DNA from: Alphaproteobacteria bacterium
Lineage (GTDB): Bacteria; Pseudomonadota; Alphaproteobacteria; CADEGL01
NCBI GenBank assembly: GCA_026400755.1
Contig: JAPLOM010000063.1
Span: forward strand, 146,353-194,389
DNA length: 48,037 nucleotides
Reading direction: 5' to 3'
Part shown: in pieces, positions 22,780-31,525 of the stretch
How positions within the stretch are numbered: the first letter of the stretch is position 1
Layout of the letters: each line of letters opens with the position of its first letter
Position numbers and translations under genes: made by a program
Notes under the pieces: generated by a model
The model's database searches: none
What the model was told of the DNA's origin: nothing
The model's input: only the letters and a program-made list of their open reading frames with translations

Positions 22780-24611
22780 CCACACTCAACCAAATGCGTG
22801 CGGTTCACGGGGACAAGGTCTACAAGCCGCGTCCGGGTTGGCATGCGGGACTTCCGCTCGTCCCGGTTTTCATTTTCCTGGCCCTTTTCTTCTTTTTCCC
22901 GGTCATCCAGCTTCTGAGCCTGTCGGTCCAGACCAAGGGTGAGCTGTCGGGCATCCACTATCTCCGCCTGGTCGAATCGGACGTCTATGTCCGCTCGCTC
23001 CTGATCACCCTGAAGGTCGCGTTCTACACGACTCTCATCTGCGTGGTGGCGGCCTATCCTTTGGCCTACATGCTGGCCACGGCGTCGGGCCAGACGCGCA
23101 ACTCGCTCATTCTGTGGGTGCTGATGCCGTTCTGGACCAGTTTCCTGGTCCGCACCTTTGCATGGCTGGTCCTGTTGGGACGCCACGGCCCGCTTAACAA
23201 GTATCTGATCGAACTGGGTCTCCTCAGTGAACCGCTAGAATTCTTCAACATGCTTGGAACCATGATCGGCATGGTGCATGCGCTCATGCCGCTCGCGGTC
23301 ATGACCATGCTGTCGGTCATGGAGACGATCGACGCCAACCTGCCCAAGGCGGCGGCCACCCTCGGCGCGCGCGGCGGTCAGGCGTTCTGGCGAATCTACT
23401 TCCCGCTCTCGCTGCCGGGCCTCGCGGCCGGCGGACTTCTGGTCTTCATCACTGCCCTCGGCTTCTTCATCACGCCCACGATTTTGGGCGGCGGCCGCAT
23501 CATGATGATCGCCCAGTTGATCATCGAGCAGGTCGAGCAGTTGCTGAACTGGGGTTTCGCGGGCGCCATCGCGCTTCTCTTGCTTCTGACGGCGCTGGTG
23601 GTCTTCTACCTCTATGACCGCCTCTTGGGCATGTCGACCTTGTCGGGCAGTGGGGCGGCCGACCGCAGCGGTGCGGGCCTTGGCTCCAACCCCATCGGCA
23701 AGGCCGGCGTGTGGATCGGCGGCATCTTCATCAACGCCATCGGCTGGGTCTGCGACCGCTTTGGCGAACTGGTCGAGGTGGTGCGCCCGATCCGTCCCGA
23801 CCGGCCGCGCAAGACGATGTCGCGCACGGTCATGTGGATCACCGGCATCACCATCCTGGTGTTTCTGTCGGCGCCGTCCTTCTTCGTCGTGCCGGTGTCG
23901 TTCACCGGCGGCGGCTTCCTGGAATGGCCGCCCCAAGGCTTTTCCACGCGCTGGTACGATCTCGTGTTCGAGTCGGCGACGTGGCGGGCCGCGGGTATCC
24001 GCTCCTTCAGCGTGGGCGTCATCTCGGCGCTTCTGGCCATGGCGATCTCGGTGCCGGCGGCTTTCGTGCTGACCCGGCAGCGGCTCAAGGGCAGGACACT
24101 CTATATGTCGCTCCTGCTCTCGCCGTTGATCATTCCGCGCATCTTGATCGCGGTGGCGCTGTTCTACAGCTACGCCTACGCCGACCGGTTCCTGCAGATT
24201 GGGCTGATCGGTTCCTCGCTTGGCCTCGTGCTCGGCCACGCGATGCTGGCCGTGCCCTATGTCGTGGTCACGGTCATGGCGGTGTTGAAGAACTACGACT
24301 ACCGCCTCGACCAGGCCGCGTGGAGCTTGGGCGCCAACAAGGCGCGCACGCTGTGGCACATCACGTTCCCGCTGATCCGCGCGGGTCTGTTGGCCGCGTT
24401 CCTGTTCGCCTTCGTCACGTCGTTCGACGAGCTCACCATCGCGCTGTTCGTCAGCGGTGGCCTCGCCACGACCTTGCCGAAGCAGATGTGGGACGATGCG
24501 CTGCTCAAGGTCAGCCCCGGCCTCGCGGCCGCTTCGACGCTGATCCTGATCTTCGTGACCAGCATGATCTTCCTGGCGGAGTTCCTGCGCAGGAAGGCGG
24601 CTAAGTCTTAA
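22776..24611 (+). CDS. fused ABC permease (PotB-PotC in one chain)
   Basis: 611 residues, about twice a single permease. Two full membrane domains are joined by a polar linker around 285-345. Each half carries its own ATPase-coupling EAA loop: AAATLGARGGQAFWRIYFPLSLPG-like near 195-217 and AAWSLGANKARTLWHITFPL near 515-535 (given in part). In PotABCD systems these halves are separate genes, so this is a gene fusion seen directly in one frame. The GTG start at 22776 overlaps the ATPase stop. Confidence 0.93.
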   Translation: MTTLNQMRAVHGDKVYKPRPGWHAGLPLVPVFIFLALFFFFPVIQLLSLSVQTKGELSGIHYLRLVESDVYVRSLLITLKVAFYTTLICVVAAYPLAYMLATASGQTRNSLILWVLMPFWTSFLVRTFAWLVLLGRHGPLNKYLIELGLLSEPLEFFNMLGTMIGMVHALMPLAVMTMLSVMETIDANLPKAAATLGARGGQAFWRIYFPLSLPGLAAGGLLVFITALGFFITPTILGGGRIMMIAQLIIEQVEQLLNWGFAGAIALLLLLTALVVFYLYDRLLGMSTLSGSGAADRSGAGLGSNPIGKAGVWIGGIFINAIGWVCDRFGELVEVVRPIRPDRPRKTMSRTVMWITGITILVFLSAPSFFVVPVSFTGGGFLEWPPQGFSTRWYDLVFESATWRAAGIRSFSVGVISALLAMAISVPAAFVLTRQRLKGRTLYMSLLLSPLIIPRILIAVALFYSYAYADRFLQIGLIGSSLGLVLGHAMLAVPYVVVTVMAVLKNYDYRLDQAAWSLGANKARTLWHITFPLIRAGLLAAFLFAFVTSFDELTIALFVSGGLATTLPKQMWDDALLKVSPGLAAASTLILIFVTSMIFLAEFLRRKAAKS

Positions 24612-24622
24612 CAGGCAACAAG

Positions 24623-24650
24623 AGCGGGGGGCTTCGGCCCCCCGCTTCCT
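24623..24650 (+). terminator. intrinsic terminator after the ABC operon
   Basis: AGCGGGGGGC-TTCG-GCCCCCCGCT (24623-24646), a 10-bp GC stem with the very stable TTCG loop, followed by TCCTTTC. It lies 12 bp after the permease stop and before the FAD oxidoreductase, so the latter may depend on read-through or its own start site. Confidence 0.75.
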
Positions 24651-24672
24651 TTCAAGGCAATGAGGTCCAGCC

Positions 24673-25923
24673 ATGGCGAACACCGGCCCCCGCAACGTCA
24701 CGGTCATCGGCGCGGGCATCGTGGGCACGGCCACCGCGAACTATATGCTGCGCGAGGGCCATAAGGTCACCCTGATCGAGCGTAACGAGCCGGGGAAGGC
24801 AACCTCCTTCGGCAACCTGGGTGGCATCAGCCCGGGCTCGGTCGTGCCCGTGGCCACGCCTGGCATGCTGAAGCAAATTCCCAAGTGGCTCTTGGATCCC
24901 GAAGGGCCGCTCTTCGTGCGCTGGTACTATCTGCCGCAGGTCATGCCCTGGCTGGTCAAGTTCCTGATGGCAGGCCGGCGCGATCGGGTCTACGGCATCT
25001 CCAAGGCGCTGTCCGCGCTGAACGGACCGACCTTCGAGGCTTACCAGCCGCTGCTCAAGGCCGCGGGCGTGGAGCATCTGTTTCATCGCACGGGCCAGCT
25101 CTTCCTCTACCAATCGGACGAAAGCCGGAAGAAGGACGCGCTCGGTATCGAGCTGCGCGCCATGACGGGGCAGCGCTGCGACGTGCTGAACAAGGACGAG
25201 ATCCGCCAACTCGAGCCCGCGCTGGCACCGGTTTTCGAGTCCGCGATCCTCATGCCCGACCATGGGCACTGTAAGAATCCCTTTGGCCTGGTGCAGGCCT
25301 TGGCCCAGCACTTCACACGCAGCGGCGGCACCTATCTCAACCGCGAGGTGCGCGGCTTCGAGATGGGGCCGAACGGGCCGACCAAGCTGCGCACCGACCA
25401 GGGGGATCTTCCGGTCGAGGACGTGATTATCGCGGGCGGAGCCTGGTCGAACATGCTGACCAAGCAGCTCGGCCACAGCGTGCCGCTGGAAAGCCACCGC
25501 GGCTATCACGTCACGGTCGAGGACCCTGGCATCGTGCCGCGCATCATGTGTTTCCCCATCGAGCACAAATTCGCCATCACGCCGATGGAGATGGGATTGC
25601 GCATCGGTGGCACGGTCGAACTGGCCGGCCTCGACGCCGAGCCCAACTACGAACGTGCGCGCGTGCTCCTGCGCATGGGCAAGCGCCTGATTCCGGGCCT
25701 AAAGCCGGACAAGTTCACGGAATGGATGGGCCATCGCCCGTGCCATCCGGACAGCCTGCCCGTCATCGGCGCTTCGCCCAAGTGGAAGAACGTCTTCTTC
25801 GCCTTTGGCCACGGCCACCAGGGCCTCTTGGGCGCATCGCAGACGGGTAAGGTCCTGTCCGAGCTTCTGTCGGGCAAGACCCTGTCGATGGACCTCACGC
25901 CGTTCCGGGTGGATCGCTTCTAA
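24673..25923 (+). CDS. FAD-dependent oxidoreductase, D-amino-acid dehydrogenase (DadA)-like
   Basis: 416 residues. The N-terminal VTVIGAGIVGTATANYML is a classical FAD-binding beta-alpha-beta motif with the acidic LIERN strand end; HRGYHVTVEDPG and GHGHQGLLGASQTGKVLSELL are DadA-type C-terminal motifs. DadA enzymes deaminate D-amino acids or related amines and feed electrons to the respiratory chain at the membrane. Placed directly after the importer, it probably oxidises the imported compound. Its stop codon overlaps the stop of the convergent exporter gene by 3 bp. Confidence 0.88.
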   Translation: MANTGPRNVTVIGAGIVGTATANYMLREGHKVTLIERNEPGKATSFGNLGGISPGSVVPVATPGMLKQIPKWLLDPEGPLFVRWYYLPQVMPWLVKFLMAGRRDRVYGISKALSALNGPTFEAYQPLLKAAGVEHLFHRTGQLFLYQSDESRKKDALGIELRAMTGQRCDVLNKDEIRQLEPALAPVFESAILMPDHGHCKNPFGLVQALAQHFTRSGGTYLNREVRGFEMGPNGPTKLRTDQGDLPVEDVIIAGGAWSNMLTKQLGHSVPLESHRGYHVTVEDPGIVPRIMCFPIEHKFAITPMEMGLRIGGTVELAGLDAEPNYERARVLLRMGKRLIPGLKPDKFTEWMGHRPCHPDSLPVIGASPKWKNVFFAFGHGHQGLLGASQTGKVLSELLSGKTLSMDLTPFRVDRF

Positions 25924-26834
25924 TTTTCGCGGGTAGCGGTTTTGGCCCGGGCGATCTGGGCCTCGCGCCGGGCGATATAAGTCGCCGCGGCGACGATCAG
26001 GGCCGCGCCCGCCCAGGTCCACAAATCCGGATGCTCGTCGAAGGCGATGTAGCCGATGGCGGCCGCGATCGGCATTTTCGAGAAATCGAAAGGCAGCACG
26101 ACCGACGCCTCCGCGGCGGCGAAGGAGCGCGCCAGACAGAGATGGCCGACGGTGCCGAGCGAGCCGAGCGCCACCAGCCATAGGATGTCGACCAGCCCCG
26201 GCGTGCGCCAGACGAACAGCGACAGAATCAATGCCACTGGCGTCAGCAGGATGGCGTGGTAGCAGACGATCACGTTGGTCGGCTCGGTGCGCGACAATGT
26301 TTTGAGCACGATGTGCTGGCTGCCCCAGCAGGCCGCTCCAACCAGCATAACCAGAGCCCAAACCGAGAAATCCTGAAAGCCCGGCCGCAGCACGACCAGA
26401 ACGCCCGCGAAGCCAATGGCCGTCGCGGTCCAGCGCCGCAGGCGTATCGGCTCATGCAGAATGAGCGCGGCGAACACAGTGGCCCAAAGAGGCGCCGTGA
26501 AGTTGATCGCCGTTGCATCCGCCAGCGCCAGGTTGGGTACGGCGTAAAACCACAGAACGGTCGAGATGAAACCAAGCAGTCCGCGCAGGGCGATGAGCGG
26601 AAACCGCTTCGTCCGTAGATTTCCCACTCCCAGCCGAAGCATCCACGGCAGCATGACCAGGAGCGTGAAGAAGTGGCGGAAAAACGTGACCTCGAACGGA
26701 TGCAGGTTTTTGCTGGCCGGTTTCACGGTCCCCAGCATCGCGGTGAACGCGAAAGCGGATATCAGCATCCATAGGATGCCGCGTGTCGTGCTTGGCAGGG
26801 CGGTCCAGCGTGCCTTGGCCGCCGTAAGGGTCAC
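25920..26834 (-). CDS. EamA/DMT-family transporter, copy B
   Basis: 304 residues with ten hydrophobic spans arranged as two EamA repeats; the conserved LADATAINFTAPLWATVFAAL and WTATAIGFAGVLVVLRPG segments are diagnostic. DMT proteins are mostly exporters of amino acids and metabolites. I placed the start at GTG 26834, which overlaps the TGA of the upstream EamA gene (GTGA); the longer frame upstream is a shadow. The pair could form a heterodimer, since short DMT proteins are known to pair, but full-length ones usually work alone. Confidence 0.85.
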   Translation of the reverse strand: MTLTAAKARWTALPSTTRGILWMLISAFAFTAMLGTVKPASKNLHPFEVTFFRHFFTLLVMLPWMLRLGVGNLRTKRFPLIALRGLLGFISTVLWFYAVPNLALADATAINFTAPLWATVFAALILHEPIRLRRWTATAIGFAGVLVVLRPGFQDFSVWALVMLVGAACWGSQHIVLKTLSRTEPTNVIVCYHAILLTPVALILSLFVWRTPGLVDILWLVALGSLGTVGHLCLARSFAAAEASVVLPFDFSKMPIAAAIGYIAFDEHPDLWTWAGAALIVAAATYIARREAQIARAKTATREN

Positions 26835-27778
26835 CCTTGTACCTCGGGTGGTGGCGCGGGCGTCTTCACGTGCGCCTCTTTGCGCAGGCGCGCTTCGCGC
26901 CGGGCGATGTAGAGGGTCGAGCCGGCGATGATGAGCGCGCCGACGGCCGTGTTGAGGCCGGGGATTTCCGAAAAGAAGATGAAGCCGAGGATCACGGCGT
27001 AGAGCAGCCGCGAATAGTCGAAGGGCGCGATGGCCGTGGCCTCGGTCGCGGCGTACCAGCCGTGGGCCGCGAACATCTGGCTCAACGTGCCGGTCAGACC
27101 CACGCCGAACAGAAGCAGCAGCTCCCAATAGGTCGGCGTCTTCCAGACCAGCATGGCCGGAACGAAGGCGATGCAGCTGGCGATGATGGTGAAATAAGTC
27201 ATCAGCGTGATGATGCGCTCGCTGCCCGTCAGCCGCTTGATGATGGCCATCACGAGCGCAGTGAAGAACGCGCCGACCAGCGCCACCGGCACGGCCAGGT
27301 GAACCTCGCCGTCCGGCCGCACCATGATCAGGACGCCCACGAAGCCGATCGCGGTCGCCGTCCAGCGGCGCCAGCGCACTTTCTCGCGGAACATGACCAG
27401 CGCGATCGGAATCATGAACAGGGGAATGGTGAAGCTGTAGGCCGTGGCGTCGGCCAGGGGCAAATGCGCGAGGGCGTAGAACGAGCAGGCCATGGAGGTC
27501 AGGCTGATGCCCGCGCGCATGAGATGCAGATGCATGCGCCCGGTCTTGAGCGTGCTGAGCCCCGATCTGAGCGCCAAGGGCAAGAGGATCGTCAGGCCGA
27601 ACAGGCAGCGCAGGAAAACGACCTGGAACACGTGCAGGTCGTCGCCCACTTGCTTGACCATCAGGCTCTGCACCGTGGTCATGAAGCCGGCGACCAGAAT
27701 CCAGATCGCGCCGCGCGTGTTGCCGTGCAGCGCGAGCCAGCGTCGTTCGTAGATGACGAGGGAGGAGCGGATGCTCAC
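26831..27778 (-). CDS. EamA/DMT-family transporter, copy A
   Basis: 315 residues, ten predicted spans, with LADATAYSFTIPLFMIPIAL and RRWTATAIGFVGVLIMVRP matching copy B position for position; the two are tandem paralogues. The start appears to be GTG at 27778; no strong ribosome-binding site is visible. The end motif LYIARREARLRKE is also shared with copy B. Likely exporter of an amino acid or catabolic product; substrate unknown. Confidence 0.87.
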   Translation of the reverse strand: MSIRSSLVIYERRWLALHGNTRGAIWILVAGFMTTVQSLMVKQVGDDLHVFQVVFLRCLFGLTILLPLALRSGLSTLKTGRMHLHLMRAGISLTSMACSFYALAHLPLADATAYSFTIPLFMIPIALVMFREKVRWRRWTATAIGFVGVLIMVRPDGEVHLAVPVALVGAFFTALVMAIIKRLTGSERIITLMTYFTIIASCIAFVPAMLVWKTPTYWELLLLFGVGLTGTLSQMFAAHGWYAATEATAIAPFDYSRLLYAVILGFIFFSEIPGLNTAVGALIIAGSTLYIARREARLRKEAHVKTPAPPPEVQG

Positions 27779-27829
27779 GTCGGCGGAGCCGTTGCGGAAG
27801 GGGCGGGGCTGCCCGCCCTCAAAAGGAAT

Positions 27830-27908
27830 GGGGCCGGCGGGCGGACCAGGAAGCGGCCCGCTGCCGGCCCCATAGATGGCCTTGTGGTGGGCCCGCGCGA
27901 AGCGGGCC
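27830..27908. repeat. two GC-rich hairpins between aldolase and exporter genes
   Basis: GGGGCCGGC/GCCGGCCCC (27830-27871) and GGCCCGC-GCGAA-GCGGGCC (27890-27908). The second lies directly after the aldolase stop on the minus strand and could act as a transcript end, although no T run follows. The GTAGGCCCGC-type sequence resembles dispersed repeats of alphaproteobacteria. Confidence 0.4.
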
Positions 27909-27914
27909 TACCGG

Positions 27915-28673
27915 TCACGAGGCGTAGTCGGAGCCTTCGCGGTCCAGATAGACGCGCTTCAGCGCCTCGAAATGGCGGACGGCGTTGATGCGGAAATTTT
28001 TGTAGACCTCGCGGGTTTCCTCGACTATCGGCTGGCGGCAGATGGCCAGCGGCTTGCCCGTCGACTGCGCCAGGATCTGCACTTCGGAGGCGCGCTCGAT
28101 GAAATACATCATGTCGAACGCCTCACCGATGCTCTCCGCCACGGTGATGACGCCGTGATTTTCGAGGAACAGGACGCTCTTGTCCTTCAGAACGGCGCCC
28201 ATGCGCTCGCCCTCATCGTGAGTCATCGCCAGACCGTAGAACTCGTGGTCGTAGGCGATGTCGTCGTAGAAGCGCATGGCGTTCTGATGGATCATTTCCA
28301 GACGGCCGCCCTTGATCGCCGCAATCGCGGTCGACCACGGCATGTGGGTGTGGAACACCGCGCCGCCGCGGGGATGCAGCTTGTGGATCGGGAAGTGGAT
28401 GCAGGGGCCCGATTTCGGCGGGGCATGCTCGCCTTCCAGCACGTTGCCCTCGTAATCGCACATCAGCACATCGGACGCCGTGATCTCGGCCCAGTGCAGA
28501 CCCTTCGGATTGATGAAGAACTTGTCCGTCGTGCCGGGCACGCGCACCGTGAAATGGTTGTCGATGCCTTCGGTCATGCCCATTTTGGCGGAAAGCTGGT
28601 ACGCGGCGGCCAGATCGACGCGCGTCTGCCAGACCGGATCCTTCTTCGGCGTAAGCTTCTCTACGACTGCCAT
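27915..28673 (-). CDS. class II aldolase/adducin-family protein
   Basis: 252 residues. The Zn-binding histidines are in place: His108 and His110 in FHTHMP and His173 in ENHG. The fuculose-phosphate aldolase catalytic Glu (SSE in known enzymes) is replaced: the segment reads KSGPCIHF with Gly89 at that site, so retro-aldol activity of the usual kind is doubtful. I used the internal ATG at 28673 (MAVVEKL), preceded by GAAAGGG, not the upstream one at 28709. Alternatives: a decarboxylase, dehydratase or adducin-like metalloprotein. Confidence 0.85.
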   Translation of the reverse strand: MAVVEKLTPKKDPVWQTRVDLAAAYQLSAKMGMTEGIDNHFTVRVPGTTDKFFINPKGLHWAEITASDVLMCDYEGNVLEGEHAPPKSGPCIHFPIHKLHPRGGAVFHTHMPWSTAIAAIKGGRLEMIHQNAMRFYDDIAYDHEFYGLAMTHDEGERMGAVLKDKSVLFLENHGVITVAESIGEAFDMMYFIERASEVQILAQSTGKPLAICRQPIVEETREVYKNFRINAVRHFEALKRVYLDREGSDYAS

Positions 28674-28822
28674 GGGTGCGACCCTTTCGTCCCTGTTGCG
28701 GCGGGCCAAGGGACCCGCGCGACAAGAATGCCTTGAATAAAGTTAATGATACGGCAAGACCCGCCGGGCTCCAATGCAGAGCGTCGCGGAAAAGCTGTGC
28801 ATTTTCAGCAATTTATCGCAAT

Positions 28823-29608
28823 TCAATACATGCTGCGGATCAGGCCGCCGTCGATGGGAATGCTCTGGCCGGTGATGTAGCCGGCGTGGCGCGAGGCCAA
28901 GAAAGCGCACAGGGCGCCGCATTCCTGAATGGTGCCTAGGCGTTTGGCGGGCACGCTTTCGCCGAACAGGCGCGTGGCTTCCTCGTCGGAGAGCTCGGGC
29001 CGGTTCAGCATGTGCTTGGTGAACCGGCGCAAGAGGTCCGTCTCGATCGGGCCGGGCAGGATGTTGTTCACCGTCACGCCCTTGTCCGCCACTTCGCGGG
29101 CGAGCGTCGCCATGGCGCCGACCATGGCGGCCTTCACGCCGTTGCCGAGCGGGGTGTTGTAGCTAGGCTCCTTGGCCGACATGGAGTTGATGTTGACGAT
29201 GCGGCCATAGCCCGCTTCCATCATGCCCTTGATCGTCTTGTAGGCGAAATCGACGGCGTTCAGCATGTTGCCTTCGAACGCCTCGCGCCAATCGTCCAGC
29301 GACTTGGACATAAAGCTGCCCGCGGCGGGGCCGGTGGAATTGGTGACCAGGATGCTGACGTCCTTGCCCAGCCACGCGCGCGCCTCGTCGTAGATGCGAT
29401 CGCGATCGCGCGGTTTCATCACGTCGCCCTGGACGTAATGGACGTCATGCCCCTTGAGCTTGGCCAGCGCGATGCGGCCGCTATCAGGCGTGACACCGTT
29501 GAAAACGACACGGCAGCCAGCCTCGGCCAGTGCCTCGGTGCAGCCGAAGCCGATCCCGCGCGTGCCGGCCAGGACGAGGGCGGTTTGGCCCTTGATGCCC
29601 AGATCCAT
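28823..29608 (-). CDS. SDR-fold protein lacking the catalytic Tyr, copy 1
   Basis: 261 residues of short-chain dehydrogenase fold: nucleotide loop AGTRGIGFG (14-22), Ser142 and Lys159 in the expected places, and the C-terminal GYITGQSIPIDGG. At the Tyr position of YxxxK there is Gly155 (GNGVK). This matches the divergent BKR-like SDR group that departs from the catalytic tetrad (family knowledge). It is followed upstream by a paralogue with the same change. Reductase chemistry of the standard type is unlikely unless another residue donates the proton. Confidence 0.85.
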   Translation of the reverse strand: MDLGIKGQTALVLAGTRGIGFGCTEALAEAGCRVVFNGVTPDSGRIALAKLKGHDVHYVQGDVMKPRDRDRIYDEARAWLGKDVSILVTNSTGPAAGSFMSKSLDDWREAFEGNMLNAVDFAYKTIKGMMEAGYGRIVNINSMSAKEPSYNTPLGNGVKAAMVGAMATLAREVADKGVTVNNILPGPIETDLLRRFTKHMLNRPELSDEEATRLFGESVPAKRLGTIQECGALCAFLASRHAGYITGQSIPIDGGLIRSMY

Positions 29609-29619
29609 GGCGCCCTCCC

Positions 29620-30399
29620 TCAGTAGATTGCGTGGACGTGGCCGCCGTCGATGACGACGCTTTGTCCCGTCATGTAGCCCGCCTGGCGCGAGGCTAGGAA
29701 CGCGCACAGGGCGCCGAACTCGGCCACCTGGCCGATGCGTCCGACCGGCGCGCGTTCGCCATACAGCTTCACGGCTTCTTCCTGCGGCATCTCGGGCTTG
29801 GCGACGAGGAACGGCGCGACCCGGCGCAGCAAGTCGGTATCGAATGGTCCGGGCAGGATGTTGTTCACGGTCACACCCTGGCGCGCCACCTCGCGCGCAA
29901 GAGTCGCCATCGCGCCGATCAGGCCCAGCTTCAGGCCGTTGGCCAAAGGCGTGTTGGGCGTCGGCTCCTTGGCCGAGATCGAACTGATGTTGATGATGCG
30001 CCCAAACTTGCGCGCGGTCATGTCGGGCACGCAGCGCTGAGCCAAGTCGATGGCCGGCAACATGGTCAGCTCCAGACCTTGGCGCCAATCGTCCAGGTTG
30101 CGTTCCAGAAATGGCCCGGTCTTGGGTCCGTCGGCATTGGTGATCAGGATCGAGATGTGGCCCAGGTGACGTTTAGCCTCATCGAACAGGCGCGCCCGGT
30201 CGGCATCGCTGGTCAGGTCGGCGGGGATGAAAGCCGCGCCATTGCCGAGGGACGCCACCGCTTTCTTACCGCGTTCGGCGTTGCGGCCGTTGATGACGAC
30301 CTTCACGCCGGCTTCGGCCAGGGCCTTGGCGCACGCGAGGCCCAAGCCTTGTGAGGCCGCCAGGCACAGCGCGGTTTCGCCCTTGAGACCCAGGTCCAT
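29620..30399 (-). CDS. SDR-fold protein lacking the catalytic Tyr, copy 2
   Basis: 259 residues, tandem paralogue of the preceding entry: shared MDLGxKGxTAL start, SAKEP, NTPLxNGxK and GAMATLAREVA segments. Ser140 and Lys157 are present, but Ala153 takes the place of the catalytic Tyr, and the nucleotide loop is the unusual AASQGLGLA. The gap between the two genes is 11 bp, so they are co-transcribed and may form a heteromer. Function unknown. Confidence 0.85.
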   Translation of the reverse strand: MDLGLKGETALCLAASQGLGLACAKALAEAGVKVVINGRNAERGKKAVASLGNGAAFIPADLTSDADRARLFDEAKRHLGHISILITNADGPKTGPFLERNLDDWRQGLELTMLPAIDLAQRCVPDMTARKFGRIINISSISAKEPTPNTPLANGLKLGLIGAMATLAREVARQGVTVNNILPGPFDTDLLRRVAPFLVAKPEMPQEEAVKLYGERAPVGRIGQVAEFGALCAFLASRQAGYMTGQSVVIDGGHVHAIY

Positions 30400-30420
30400 C
30401 GATCCTGCCTTTCGGGACCG

Positions 30421-31512
30421 CTATTCGGCGACGCTGCGCAGCGGTGCCGCGGCGGGTCCCAGCTTCTTGAGGTCGCCCAGTTCCTTCGCGACCGCGGGCA
30501 TGACCTTGGTGGCGAAGCGCTCCAGCGACGCCATGGCGGCCGCATGGGTGGTGCCGCCGAACTGCATGCAGCAGCTCAGATGGCTCGGGCGCAACAGGCG
30601 GAACTCTTCGACAAGCTGGCCTGCGCATTTCTCCCAGCCGCCGATGATCGCGTTCTTGGCGATCGTCTCGAGGTCCGGTTCACCCTGTGCCGGCGCGTCC
30701 TGGATGACGTGGCGGTCGATCTGGTAATGCGGCGTGCGCAGGTTGTGCGCGATGCGGTAGCTGTAGCGAAGCTGCTCGGCTGCGTGCAGCGCCTCGCCAT
30801 GGTCTTCGGTTACGTGAACGAAGCGGTTCACAGCCAGCGGAAATTCGCTTTCTGTGCGTCCGGCCTTGGTGCGGTGCGCCGCGATGCGCTCGCGCTGGGC
30901 CAGCATCTCCTTGGCCGTCTTCCACTGGCCCGAAATGAAGGGCGTGTAGCCCGCGCGGGCGATGCGCGTCTGCAAATCGGCGTCGTCCGGACCGCCGGCG
31001 ATATAGACCGGCAGCATCGCCTTGGGGCGATAGGGCAGATAGGACTGCGGCATCTGGTTGAACTTGCCGTCGTATTTGAACCCGTCGTTGGTCAGCGCCA
31101 GTTCCAGGATGTCCAGCGCCTCATGGAACAGGGGACGCGCGTCCTCCAGGCGGTAACCCAGCCGCTCGAACTCCGCCTTCTGGAAGCCGATGCCCAGGCC
31201 CAGCACGAAGCGGCTGCCCGTCACGTCGTCCAGGAACGCGACTTCCTCCGCAAAGCGGCCGGGGTTGTAGAGGGCCAGCACATGCACCGCCCCGCCGAAC
31301 TTGATGTGCTTGGTTTGCGGAATCAGATAAGCGGCCAGAAGGTGCGGCGAAGGGACGAGTGAGAAGTTCGTGTAGTGGTGCTCGGTGAACCAGGCGATGT
31401 CGAAGCCGGCGTCTTCCGCCGCTTTGATCTGCGTCAGGCTTTCGCTGACCGCCTGCCGCGGGCGTTTCTTGCCGTCGGCCTGGGGCAGGACGTTGAAGTA
31501 AGCGAATTCCAC
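30421..31512 (-). CDS. luciferase-like (LLM class) flavin-dependent monooxygenase
   Basis: 363 residues of the bacterial-luciferase TIM-barrel fold. Typical segments: AAEDAGFDIAWFTEHHY near the start, VLALYNPGRFAEEVAFLDDVTGSRFVLG-type strand (given in part), and AGGPDDADLQTRIARAGY. These enzymes use FMNH2 from a separate reductase and O2. The start is GTG at 31512. The reductase partner is not in this operon; the FMN reductase at 41247 is a possible source. Substrate unknown. Confidence 0.87.
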   Translation of the reverse strand: MEFAYFNVLPQADGKKRPRQAVSESLTQIKAAEDAGFDIAWFTEHHYTNFSLVPSPHLLAAYLIPQTKHIKFGGAVHVLALYNPGRFAEEVAFLDDVTGSRFVLGLGIGFQKAEFERLGYRLEDARPLFHEALDILELALTNDGFKYDGKFNQMPQSYLPYRPKAMLPVYIAGGPDDADLQTRIARAGYTPFISGQWKTAKEMLAQRERIAAHRTKAGRTESEFPLAVNRFVHVTEDHGEALHAAEQLRYSYRIAHNLRTPHYQIDRHVIQDAPAQGEPDLETIAKNAIIGGWEKCAGQLVEEFRLLRPSHLSCCMQFGGTTHAAAMASLERFATKVMPAVAKELGDLKKLGPAAAPLRSVAE

Positions 31513-31525
31513 CTTGGCCGCTCCC

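Noticed and set aside
20536-22785. 749-codon open frame on the minus strand
   Set aside because: It runs antisense across the second receptor and the ATPase, has low-complexity composition (His, Arg, Asp-rich) and no domain; it is a GC-rich shadow.
23235-24734. 499-codon open frame on the minus strand opposite the permease
   Set aside because: Composition dominated by Arg, Asp, His and Glu, no recognisable fold, and entirely antisense to a clear membrane protein.
27779-27914. Possible CRISPR or tandem-repeat array
   Set aside because: Only hairpin-forming GC-rich segments; no regular repeat-spacer spacing.
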